A DNA stretch of 64,000 bases from Halobacteriales archaeon QS_4_69_225 (GTDB lineage: Archaea; Halobacteriota; Halobacteria; Halobacteriales; Haloarculaceae). The notes under the pieces are model-generated. The model saw only the letters and a program-made list of their open reading frames with translations. It did no database searches and was not told the origin of the DNA. The stretch is taken from assembly GCA_003020965.1 (NCBI GenBank), contig PXRL01000026.1:124001-188000 (forward strand), written 5' to 3'. Position numbers and translations under genes: made by a program. This document shows positions 55,660 to 64,000 of the stretch, piece after piece (position 1 is the stretch's first letter; every line of letters begins with the position of its first letter).

Positions 55660-56151
55660 ATGAGCGGCGACCAAACCCGGACCCGCGAGCGCACCGCCGA
55701 GAGCGACGTCGGCACCGAGTTCGAGGTCGAACTCGGCGAGGAGGCCTCCGACCCGGGGCCTACCGAGGAGGCGGGACTCCGTCAGCGGGTCGGCGGCCGT
55801 GCGAAGCGGCTGTTCTCGCCGCGGGCCTTCGTCGCGGCGCTCCTGCTGTCGGTCGGCGGGCTGGTGGCCGTCGACGCCGTCGTCCCGCTTCCGGGAGCGG
55901 GCCTGCTCGGCGTCTTCGCCGCGGCGTTCCTGTTCGGGCTGGTCTCCGAGCGACGGCGTTACCTCGAAACCACCGTCGCCGGCGGCCTCGCGTTCGGCGC
56001 CAGCGCGCTGGTGGGCTATGTGGTCATCGCGGCGCTGGGCGGCATCGGCGCGCCGCTGGCAGCCGTCGCCGGCGGCGTCGGCGCCCTCGTCGGTGCCGTC
56101 GGCAACTACTTCGGCCGGGACCTCCGGGACGGCCTGACGCGGGAGATTTGA
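55660..56151 (+). CDS. uncharacterised membrane protein
   Basis: Acidic N-terminus and four hydrophobic segments; divergent from gatD. Confidence 0.7.
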   Translation: MSGDQTRTRERTAESDVGTEFEVELGEEASDPGPTEEAGLRQRVGGRAKRLFSPRAFVAALLLSVGGLVAVDAVVPLPGAGLLGVFAAAFLFGLVSERRRYLETTVAGGLAFGASALVGYVVIAALGGIGAPLAAVAGGVGALVGAVGNYFGRDLRDGLTREI

Positions 56152-56240
56152 CGGCACTCACGCGGATTGCCGTGGCTGTTTGCCAGAACGATCGCCTACA
56201 GTCGGGCGGTCGGTGCGGTACCGACCCGCGGCAATCAGTA

Positions 56241-56906
56241 TCAGACCGTCAGCCGCCACTCGTCGCCGTCGGACTCGACGACGCCGTGGGCGGCCAGCCC
56301 CTCGAGGGCGTCGGCGACGACGTCCGGCGGGGCCTCGACCCGGTGGCTCAGCTCCTCGGGCGTCGCCGTCCCGGTCGCCAGCCCCCGGAGCAGTTCGCCG
56401 TAGAAGCGGCCGTCGACGCCCTCGAAGTGGGCGCTGATGTCGTCGAGCGTCTCGGTCAGCCGGCCCTGGACCCACCGCTGGGCCATCGACAGCTCGTTTT
56501 CCAGCCGCTCAAGCCGCTGGAGGTCCGACGCCAGCGACGAGAGTTCCTTTCTCTCGTCCGCGCGGCCGCCGGCCCGCTCGACGTCGATCGAGACGTACCG
56601 GCAAGCGGTGATGTCCAGGTTCCGCGACGCCGAGTAGGCGCTTTTGGTGCCGAAGTCGTACGGCGAGACGTTGACCTCCAGCCGGAGGTTCCGTGCGATC
56701 GAGAAGTACTTCCGGCGGCCGTCGTCGACGCGGGACTCGACGAGCCCCGCGTCGTCGAGTCTCTGGAGGTGGTCGATGACCGCCTTCGGGCTGACGCCCA
56801 GGTAGTCGCTGATTTCGGTGACGTAACAGGGTTTGTTGGCGAGAAGCCGGAGGATCCGCCGCCGGTTCTCGTTGCCGAGCAGATCGAGGAACGCCGCCGA
56901 ATCCAT
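56241..56906 (-). CDS. ArsR-family winged-helix transcriptional regulator
   Basis: MDSAAFLDLLGNENRRRILRLLANKPCYVTEISDYLGVSPKAVIDHLQRLDDAGLVESRVDDGRRKYFSI. Confidence 0.9.
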   Translation of the reverse strand: MDSAAFLDLLGNENRRRILRLLANKPCYVTEISDYLGVSPKAVIDHLQRLDDAGLVESRVDDGRRKYFSIARNLRLEVNVSPYDFGTKSAYSASRNLDITACRYVSIDVERAGGRADERKELSSLASDLQRLERLENELSMAQRWVQGRLTETLDDISAHFEGVDGRFYGELLRGLATGTATPEELSHRVEAPPDVVADALEGLAAHGVVESDGDEWRLTV

Positions 56907-56957
56907 GGAGCCGAACTTCGCGCCGCGAAGGAAAAAGGGTGACGCGAACCGGTCGGC

Positions 56958-57980
56958 TCAGCGCGCCCGCTCGCTGTTGCCGTCGTCGCTGGCGTCGCCG
57001 CCCGCTTCGTCGTCGCCTGCTTCGCCGTTGCCACCGCCCGCTTCGTCGTCGTTGCCTGCTTCGCCGTCGTCGCCCGCTTCGTCATCGTCGCCCGCTTCGC
57101 CGTTGCCACCGCCCGCTTTGTCGTCGTCGCCTGCCTCGCTGTTGCCATCGCCCGCTTCGTCGTCGTCGCCCGCTTCGTCGTCGCCGCCCGCTTCGTCGTC
57201 ACTTCCCCCACCCGCGTTTCTCGCGCCGTTACCGTTGCTGCCCCCGCTCGCGTCGTTCCCGTCGTCGGAGCGGTTGTCGTTTCCCGATCCGTTCGCGGGA
57301 CGGTCGTCGTCCGTCTCGTTCCGGTCGTCGGAGGCGGTCCCGTTGCCCGGCGAGTCGCCGGAAGCCGACTCATTGGCCGCCGGCGTCTCGCCGTTCTGGC
57401 CGGTCGAGTTCGAGTCGTTCGTTTCGGCGCCCGTACCTGAGGCGTTGCCCGGGGGCCCGGCGTCGGCCGGCGCGCCGATGCCGCCGGCGACCTCGGGGGC
57501 CGCGCTGCGCCGGATGTCGGCGGCGTCGTCCCGTATCGCCGCGATGCCGGGGACGTCGATGCCCGCGGCCTCGGCGGCACGTTCCGTCCGCTCGACCGAC
57601 GCCTCCAGTTCGGCGGCGCCGACGGCGACCTCGGCCGCGATGGCCCGTCGCTCGACGGCCTCACCGTCGTCGAACTCCTGCTGACGCGCCTCGAGGCGGC
57701 GCTCCCGCGCTTCGAGCGTCTCGCGTCGCTGTTCGGTGAGCCGGCGGCGCTCCTCCGGGTCGTCGGTCCGGTTCCACGCCGCGACGAACACGCCGTCGTC
57801 GACCTCGCTGGCCGCCTCGGCGCTGCTGGCCTGCATGAACGACGACACCGACGCGCCGAGGCTGGCGTTCTCGCCGGCCTCGTCGGCCTGCGTCGTCGAC
57901 CCCGTCGCGCCGCCGGCCGCGGCGGCCCCCAACAGCAGGACCGCCGCGACGACTCCGACCACGACAGCGGTTCGTTTCAT
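56958..57980 (-). CDS. secreted protein with coiled-coil-like region and acidic tandem repeats (EAGDDD-type)
   Basis: Signal MKRTAVVVGVVAAVLLLGAAAAGGATG; C-terminal DDEAGGDDEAGDDDEAGDGNSEAGDDDKAGGGNGEAGDDDEAG repeats. Confidence 0.75.
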   Translation of the reverse strand: MKRTAVVVGVVAAVLLLGAAAAGGATGSTTQADEAGENASLGASVSSFMQASSAEAASEVDDGVFVAAWNRTDDPEERRRLTEQRRETLEARERRLEARQQEFDDGEAVERRAIAAEVAVGAAELEASVERTERAAEAAGIDVPGIAAIRDDAADIRRSAAPEVAGGIGAPADAGPPGNASGTGAETNDSNSTGQNGETPAANESASGDSPGNGTASDDRNETDDDRPANGSGNDNRSDDGNDASGGSNGNGARNAGGGSDDEAGGDDEAGDDDEAGDGNSEAGDDDKAGGGNGEAGDDDEAGDDGEAGNDDEAGGGNGEAGDDEAGGDASDDGNSERAR

Positions 57981-58285
57981 TACTCGACCGTGCACCCTTG
58001 ATGGGTAAAAACCCGCTTTCCGTTCTCACCGTTCATCCCGCCGACTCGAAGCCGCAGCGAAGCGCAGAGAGTTCATCGAGCGAGGAGAACGCCCCAGCGC
58101 CGCTCGCGGTGCGGCGGGGCCGCCGGCGCCACCGGCGGTCCGTTCGCGCGTCGATCGAAGCCTCCCGGGCGAACCTCATCCGTGCGAACTGATGACACAC
58201 GAGCGACGGTACGTTCGAACGGTTCTCGAGCGGTTGCCACCTGGGACGACTCTACGTCGAGCCACACGAGAGCGAGCGGGCGGCG

Positions 58286-58552
58286 ATGCAGCGGGCCGAA
58301 CACGAACGGGTCGGCGAGCAGCTGTACGACGGCGCCGACGGCCCGGAGCCGCCCGTGATGAAGGTCGGCTCGACACGTCTTCGGGTCCACGGCGCCGGGG
58401 GCGTTCCCGGGCGGACGCTCGCGCTGCCGGAGTCCGTCCTGCCGGCCGCGGGCGTCGAGACCCCGCCGGCGCTCGGCGAGGTGTCGCTGGCGACGGCCGA
58501 CCGGGCCGCCCGGCTGCTCGACCTCGGCGCGGTCGACCCCGCGGGATTTTAG
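58286..58552 (+). CDS. hypothetical protein upstream of Vms1-like gene
   Basis: 88 aa ORF MQRAEHERVGEQLYDGADGPEPPVMKVGSTRLRVHGAGG...; start may be further upstream. Confidence 0.55.
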   Translation: MQRAEHERVGEQLYDGADGPEPPVMKVGSTRLRVHGAGGVPGRTLALPESVLPAAGVETPPALGEVSLATADRAARLLDLGAVDPAGF

Positions 58553-58576
58553 ACGGTCGCCGCCGTCGTTCGGCCG

Positions 58577-59461
58577 ATGCTCGACGACCTCCTCGGGCGG
58601 ACCGAGCTGAAGGAGCGCATCGCGGAACTGGAGGCCGAACGGGAAAGTCTCCGTGCGCAGCTGGACGCCGAACAGGAGCGCCGCTCGGAGGCCGCCCGCA
58701 AGCGACAGGACGCCGAGGAGCGGGTCAACCGCCTCGAGGACCGCATCGCCGACCTCGAGGGCCGGGTCGAGTCGACCGACGAGGCCGTCGATTTCGCCTT
58801 CCGCCGCCGGGAGACCGCACGCGGGTCGCGGCTGGCGGCCGTGCTCTCGCGGCTGGAGTCGTTCGGCGGCGATCCCGAGAGCGTCCTGACGGCCTACGTC
58901 GACGAGGAGGTGCCCGAGGCGGTCGGCGACCTCCTGGGCGACCGGGTCGCGCTGGTCTCGCGGGCGGCGCCGTGTCTGGTCTGTGCCGACGACGCCGGCC
59001 TGCTGGCGGCGGCGCTGCGGCCGCCCGTCGCCCCCGAGCCGTTCGTGTCCTGGAGCGACCGCCCCGAGCTCGACCGGGCGTGGCTGGAGCCGACGGGCCG
59101 GTACGCGCTGGCGCTCGTCCGGTCGGACGTCTTCGCCGTCGGCGTCTACGAGGGCGACGAGCGCGTTGGCTTCGACGGCTTCGACAGCGACGTCAAGGGC
59201 GACCACTCGAAGGGCGGCTTCTCGCAGGCGCGGTTCGAGCGGCTCCGCGACGAGCAGATCGCCGCCCACGTCGACCGCTGTGCCGAGGCCCTCGACGGCG
59301 TCGACGCCGACCGGCTGTACGTCACCGGCGACCGCCGGCTGGTCGGCGAGTTCGCGGCCGACGCCGACGCGACGGCCGCCGTCGACGCCACCGGCGACCC
59401 CGAACCGGCGCTGGCCGACGCCTTCGACGACTTCTGGGCCGTCCGACTGTACGGGTTCTGA
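58577..59461 (+). CDS. Vms1/ANKZF1-like peptidyl-tRNA hydrolase (eRF1-like fold)
   Basis: N-terminal coiled coil; VFAVGVYEGDERVGFDGFDSDVKGDHSKGGFSQARFERLRDEQIAAHVDRCAEAL carries the GDHSKGGFSQ.RFER signature. Confidence 0.85.
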   Translation: MLDDLLGRTELKERIAELEAERESLRAQLDAEQERRSEAARKRQDAEERVNRLEDRIADLEGRVESTDEAVDFAFRRRETARGSRLAAVLSRLESFGGDPESVLTAYVDEEVPEAVGDLLGDRVALVSRAAPCLVCADDAGLLAAALRPPVAPEPFVSWSDRPELDRAWLEPTGRYALALVRSDVFAVGVYEGDERVGFDGFDSDVKGDHSKGGFSQARFERLRDEQIAAHVDRCAEALDGVDADRLYVTGDRRLVGEFAADADATAAVDATGDPEPALADAFDDFWAVRLYGF

Positions 59462-59509
59462 GCGGCGGCCGACCTGACCGTTTATGAATCCGGCCCCTCT
59501 GGCGGGCGT

Positions 59510-60520
59510 ATGCGCGTCGCCGTTCTCGCCCACGAACGGTTCCCCGAACGTGCCAAGACTGCCGTCGGTATCCTCCGGTACGCCGACCACGACGTCGTCG
59601 CCGTCCTCGACCGCGCGTCGGCCGGCACGACCGTCGCCGACCACCGCTCCGATTTCGACGCCGGAACACCGGTCGTCGAGGGCGTCGCCGACGCCCCCGC
59701 CTTCGACGCCCTCATCATCGGTATCGCGCCCATCGGCGGCGGCTTCGACGACTCCTGGCGCCCCGACGTCCGGGCCGCCATCGAGCGCGGCGCCGACGTC
59801 GTCGCCGGCCTCCACTACTTCCTGAACGACGACGAGGAGTTCGCCCGACTGGCCGACGATTACGGCGTCGAGCTGCGCGACGTCCGCCGGCCGCCCGACG
59901 ACCTCACCGTCGCCGAGGGCGTCGCCCGCGAGCTGGACTGCGAAATCGTCCTGACGGTCGGTACCGACTGCTCGACGGGCAAGATGACGACGACGCTCGA
60001 GATGGTCGAGGCCGCCCGCGAGCGGGGGCTGGACGCCGGCTTCGTCCCGACCGGCCAGACCGGCATCGTGATCGCCGGCGCGGGGATCCCCGTCGACCGC
60101 ACGGTGAGCGACTTCACCGCCGGCGCCGTCGAGCGGATGCTGCGGGAGCGGGCCGACGACCACGACTACCTCCTCGTCGAGGGCCAGGGCAGCATCGTCC
60201 ACCCGGCCTACTCGGCGGTCACCTGCGGGATCCTCCACGGCGCGATGCCGGACCGGCTGGTGCTGTGTCACGAGGCCGGCCGCGAGGCGGTCCACGGCTA
60301 CGAGTCGTTCCGGCTGCCGGACCTCGACCGGATCGCGGAGCTGTACGTCGACCTCGCCGAGGGGGTCGCGCCGACGGAGCTGCTCGGCTGCGCGCTGAAC
60401 ACCGCGGCGCTGGACGAGGCGGCCGCCGAGGCCGCCCTCGACGACTGCGCCGAGACGCTGGGGGTGCCGGCCGTCGACCCGGTCCGGGACGGCGCGGGCC
60501 CGCTGGCCGAGCGACTATGA
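59510..60520 (+). CDS. DUF1611 family protein (DgcN-type, N-acetyltransferase of D-Glu pathway)
   Basis: VLTVGTDCSTGKMTTTLEMVEAARERGLDAGFVPTGQTGIVIAGAGIPVDR, DYLLVEGQGSIVHPAYSAVTCGILHG. Confidence 0.88.
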   Translation: MRVAVLAHERFPERAKTAVGILRYADHDVVAVLDRASAGTTVADHRSDFDAGTPVVEGVADAPAFDALIIGIAPIGGGFDDSWRPDVRAAIERGADVVAGLHYFLNDDEEFARLADDYGVELRDVRRPPDDLTVAEGVARELDCEIVLTVGTDCSTGKMTTTLEMVEAARERGLDAGFVPTGQTGIVIAGAGIPVDRTVSDFTAGAVERMLRERADDHDYLLVEGQGSIVHPAYSAVTCGILHGAMPDRLVLCHEAGREAVHGYESFRLPDLDRIAELYVDLAEGVAPTELLGCALNTAALDEAAAEAALDDCAETLGVPAVDPVRDGAGPLAERL

Positions 60521-61551
60521 ACTGGCGCGCCGAGCGGGTCGAGCTGCCGCTGTCGGTCCCGTTCACCATCGCCCGCGGGACGACGACCGTCACGGAGAAC
60601 GTCGTCGTCACGGTCGAACACGGCGGCGAGACGGGCTACGGGGCGGCGGCGCCGGCGGCCCGCTACGGCGAGACCGCCGACACCGTCGAGGCCGTCCTGC
60701 CGGCGCTGTTCGAGGCCGCCGAGGCCGTCGGCGACGTCCACGCCCGCCGGGCGATCGCCGACCGGATGCGGGGCGTCGTCCGCGACAACCCCGCCGCGCG
60801 GGCGGCCGTCGACGTGGCGCTGTGGGACCTGGCCGGGAAACTGCTCGGCGAGCCCGTCTTCCGGCTGCTCGGGCTGTCGGCGGCGTCCGACCGCCGGCCG
60901 GCGACGTCGTACACCGTCGGCATCGCCGAGACGGCGACGATGCGGCGCCGCGCCCGGGAGGCGGCCGCGGCCGGTTATCCGGTCCTGAAGCTGAAGCTCG
61001 GGTCCGACCGGGACCGCCGCATCGTCGAGGCGGTCCGGGCCGTCGCGCCCGACGTCCGGCTCCGCGTGGACGCCAACGAGGCCTGGACGCCGAAGGAGGC
61101 CGTCCGGCGGTGTGAGTTCCTGGCCGACCACGACGTCGAGTTCGTCGAACAGCCCGTCCCCGCCGAGAACCGCGAGGGACTGCGGTACGTCCACGAGCGG
61201 TCGCCGCTGCCGATCGCGGCCGACGAGTCCTGCCGGACGGCCGACGACGTCGCCGCCGTCGCCGACCGCTGCGACGTCGCGAACCTGAAGCTGATGAAGA
61301 CCGGCGGCATCACGCCGGCCGTCGAGGCGATCCACGCCGCCCGCGCCCACGGCCTCGAGGTGATGTGCGGCTGCATGCTGGAGACCAACGCCGCCGTCGC
61401 CGGCGCGGCGCAGCTGCTGCCGCTGCTCGACTACGCCGACCTCGACGGGTCGCTGCTGCTGGAAACCGACCCTTACGCCGGCGTTCCGGTCCGGAATGGC
61501 CGGTTCGACCTGGGTGCCGTTGAGGCCGGAACGGGCGCGGCGCCGCGGTGA
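60517..61551 (+). CDS. enolase-superfamily dipeptide epimerase / DgcA-type racemase
   Basis: LKLKLGSDRDRRIVEAVRAVAPDVRLRVDANEAW, VEFVEQPVPAENR, IAADESC, NLKLMKTGGI, MCGCMLET; ATGA overlap with the DUF1611 gene. Confidence 0.9.
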   Translation: MNWRAERVELPLSVPFTIARGTTTVTENVVVTVEHGGETGYGAAAPAARYGETADTVEAVLPALFEAAEAVGDVHARRAIADRMRGVVRDNPAARAAVDVALWDLAGKLLGEPVFRLLGLSAASDRRPATSYTVGIAETATMRRRAREAAAAGYPVLKLKLGSDRDRRIVEAVRAVAPDVRLRVDANEAWTPKEAVRRCEFLADHDVEFVEQPVPAENREGLRYVHERSPLPIAADESCRTADDVAAVADRCDVANLKLMKTGGITPAVEAIHAARAHGLEVMCGCMLETNAAVAGAAQLLPLLDYADLDGSLLLETDPYAGVPVRNGRFDLGAVEAGTGAAPR

Positions 61552-61761
61552 GCGGGCGGGCCGACGACAGTGCGGTTCGACGTCTTGCCTTCGTTTCGAC
61601 CCGAGTCCGACGCGCCGACCAGGGCGCCGCCGTGCTGCCGGCGCCGATGCTGTGCGTCGTCGCGACGCCAACGAGACCGCTCGTCGTCCGGGTCCGAGAA
61701 GCCGGCCGGCCGGCCGGGCGAGGGTCGGCCCCGCACGACTGCCGACCCGGCACCGGGGCCG

Positions 61762-62232
61762 TCAGTCGTCCACGTCGGAAAAGCAGTTGAACTCGACGGT
61801 GAGGAAGTCGGCCGACTCGTCGGCTACCGTCACCGCGACGATGCGGTATCGACCGTGTACCGGGCGGGGACCGAGCGATTGCTCGTACAGGAGTTGGCCG
61901 TCGTCGACGCCGTCCTTCTCGGCCATCACCCCGGCGTCGTCGGCCGAAACCGGAATCGCGTGGGCCAGTTCGTCCGCGGCGTCGTAGAGTTCGAGCACCT
62001 CGGTGTCCGTCTCCCGGACGTCCTCGGCGGCCAGTGGAATCACGAGCCGCGCGCCGTCGTCACCGGTGGTCGCCCGCACGGCGCCGTCGAGTACGGTACC
62101 GTCACCGCGGTTGACCGCGGTCGTCTGGCAGTCGCGGGTGTCGCCCCCGCCGGATTCCGACCCGCTGCAGCCGGCCAGCCCGACGGCGGTCGCGCTACCG
62201 ACGGCCGCGAGCAGCCTTCGTCTGCTGGGCAT
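61762..62232 (-). CDS. lipoprotein, uncharacterised
   Basis: MPSRRRLLAAVGSATAVGLAGCSGSESGGG Tat/lipobox signal. Confidence 0.75.
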   Translation of the reverse strand: MPSRRRLLAAVGSATAVGLAGCSGSESGGGDTRDCQTTAVNRGDGTVLDGAVRATTGDDGARLVIPLAAEDVRETDTEVLELYDAADELAHAIPVSADDAGVMAEKDGVDDGQLLYEQSLGPRPVHGRYRIVAVTVADESADFLTVEFNCFSDVDD

Positions 62233-62277
62233 AATTTTTGCTCCAAGCGAGACGTTAAATGCCTTTGTGCCGGCCGA

Positions 62278-62451
62278 CTACTCCGGCGGCACCACGAACA
62301 GCGACAGCGCGACGACGATGCCGGCCAGCGCGCTCCCGAAACCGGCGCCGACGGCCGTCGGCACCGCCGAGAGCCACCCCGCGAGCAGGCCCCCGACGAC
62401 GAGAACCGGCATCGCCGCCAGCAGCCCGTCGTACCGCGTCGCTCGTTCCAT
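62278..62451 (-). CDS. small two-TM membrane protein (below ORF-track cutoff)
   Basis: MERATRYDGLLAAMPVLVVGGLLAGWLSAVPTAVGAGFGSALAGIVVALSLFVVPPE*. Confidence 0.7.
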   Translation of the reverse strand: MERATRYDGLLAAMPVLVVGGLLAGWLSAVPTAVGAGFGSALAGIVVALSLFVVPPE

Positions 62452-62579
62452 ACCGCCACGTCGGGCGCCCGGTAATTAAATCTAATTACCGATTGCTCGG
62501 GGCGCCGGTGGGTCGGCGTCGCGGCGGGCGGCTACCTGTTACAGCGAGAGAGTCCCGCCATTTACTACGGGCGTGAATC

Positions 62580-63012
62580 GCGTTCACTTCCACTCCACTT
62601 GCCACGGACTTATGCCGGACGGGGTCGAGCGTTCGGTAACTCAATCGTCGAAACCAACCTGGAAACACTGGGGTCCTTCCCGCCGACATGCGCCACCCGG
62701 CGCTCACAGTACCCCTGCCCCTGCAACACGGGATGGGGTGACGGCACGACACAATCCAACCCCCTCGGCTGGCACGGCCCGTGTCCGTCCACGCTCAAAC
62801 CGTGGACGGTCGTCCGATGCAGTTTCGGGCGCTGTGCAAGGAGATGCTGCGTCCCTGCCGGGGCGCTGAATCCGCCACACCCCTGACGGGGCTCACGTAC
62901 CGAGCACGAACCGGAGTACACCCCTCGGGTGGAATCTTGCCTCCGTTGGCGTCGGGACCGGCCCGACTCCGAGCGCGAGGAAACCCCGGCGTGAACGCCG
63001 GGGAGGATGTCA
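62580..63012 (+). mobile_element. probable IS1341-type (TnpB) element remnant or mini-element abutting the infB stop
   Basis: Terminal hairpin GAGGAAA-CCCCGGCGT-GA-ACGCCGGGG-AGGATGTCA resembles haloarchaeal TnpB-element ends; several internal hairpins (CGTCCACG/CGTGGACG); no intact ORF. Confidence 0.5.
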
Positions 63013-64000
63013 TTTCCCCCAGAACGGGTCGCGGGTGCGGTGTTTGTCGAGGTACATCCCGAGCGCCTCGAGCTCGTCGGCGGGGATCTCGTCGGACAGC
63101 TCCTGTTCGAGGATCTTGGCGTGTTTCTCTGGGAGTTCGGTCCACAGCTCGTCGCCTTCCTCGATCTGGCGGCCGACGGTGGGGCCGTCGATCGAGGCGG
63201 CGACCTCCTCGCCGGTGCGGGCCTCGTCGACGTCCTCGCCGGCGTCCTGCAGGGACTTCAGCCGGCCGACCCGCTCGGGCTCGCCGTCCGCCCACGCGAC
63301 GACCCGGGAGTTGCGCTTCAGCGTCCCGGACAGCACCTCGACGCCGACGACGGCGGGGCTGGACTGCCGGAAGACGTGGTCCGGCAACACGCGGAACCGG
63401 CAGGGTCGCTGGATCTTGTCCAGCACCTGCTCCTGCTGGGCGCGCTCGATGGTCTCGACGTGGTCTTCGTACTCCTCGACCAGCTGGTAGATGACCTCGT
63501 CGACGAACAGCTCGACGCCGTCGGTGTCGGCCTCCCGGCGAGCGTCCTCGAGGACGTCGACGTTGAAGCCGAGGACGGCCTCGTGTTTCGGCTCGTCGGC
63601 CGTGGAGGCGACGGCGACGTCCCGGGGAGCGACGTCGCCGACCTCCGCGCGGACGACCGGCACCTCCGCGTCCTCGAGGGCGGCGGCGATGGCCTCCAGC
63701 GAGCCGAGGGTGTCGGCCTTGACGACGACGCCGTCCTCGTCGGTCGTCACCTCGATGTCGGCCAGCTCTGCGCGGACCTCCTCGACGACCTCCGAAAGCG
63801 GCCGGTCGCGAACGGCCCGGACGGGCGCGCCGGCCATCGCGTCGTCGAGGTCGGGGGCGGCGACCTTCACACCCGCGGCGGCCCGGATCGACTCGACCCG
63901 CTCGAACTCCTTTTCCGTGCGGATCTCCGCCAGCGGCCGCGGCTGCAACAGCGCCCGCACGTCGGTGACGATGGGGTCGCCGGTGCCGCCGACGACGAGC
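63010..64000 (-). CDS. infB: translation initiation factor aIF5B/IF-2 (C-terminal part; 5' end outside window)
   Basis: GVVVKADTLGSLEAIAAALEDAEVPVVRAEVGDVAPRDVAVAS, IQRPCRFRVLPDHVFRQSSPAVVGVEVLSGTLKRNSRV. Confidence 0.94.
   Translation of the reverse strand, partial: LVVGGTGDPIVTDVRALLQPRPLAEIRTEKEFERVESIRAAAGVKVAAPDLDDAMAGAPVRAVRDRPLSEVVEEVRAELADIEVTTDEDGVVVKADTLGSLEAIAAALEDAEVPVVRAEVGDVAPRDVAVASTADEPKHEAVLGFNVDVLEDARREADTDGVELFVDEVIYQLVEEYEDHVETIERAQQEQVLDKIQRPCRFRVLPDHVFRQSSPAVVGVEVLSGTLKRNSRVVAWADGEPERVGRLKSLQDAGEDVDEARTGEEVAASIDGPTVGRQIEEGDELWTELPEKHAKILEQELSDEIPADELEALGMYLDKHRTRDPFWGK

Overview
High-GC haloarchaeal chromosomal window (acidic proteome, archaeal gene set, short ATGA-type overlaps between genes). 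About 70 protein-coding genes are supported: nadA-nadB-nadC, gpmI, hmgA, icd, purS/purQ/purC, gatD, map, lctP, an aIF5B fragment, a Vms1-like protein, a DgcN/DgcA pair, two SAMP/MoaD-like ubiquitin-like proteins, and three archaeosine-pathway genes (TgtA, ArcS, RaSEA). One tRNA-Ile(GAU) is present. The most unusual signals are: (1) clusters of hairpins with 9-11 bp stems and 3-nt loops whose stem sequences differ while the spacers are conserved (14.65-14.87 kb, 21.44-21.70 kb, weaker at 25.2 kb and 1.86 kb), with related palindromes inserted in frame in nadB and the RaSEA gene around a shared core GAGCGAAGCGA read in different codon frames; (2) a ~106-bp MITE-like element with TACTGCCGGC termini in two copies; (3) IS200/IS605 (IS1341-type, TnpB) elements, one intact and interrupting a DUF6036 gene so that precise excision would restore its frame, one reduced to a 298-bp mini-element that supplies the stop of a nucleotidyltransferase gene, and one probable remnant abutting the infB stop; (4) a purU pseudogene probably deleted between two DLDQ-encoding direct repeats; (5) a 62-bp tandem duplication of the purQ start site; (6) other decayed genes (NUDIX, thioesterase, DUF5615). 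No CRISPR array or rRNA was seen. All calls come from reading the sequence; no database search was run.
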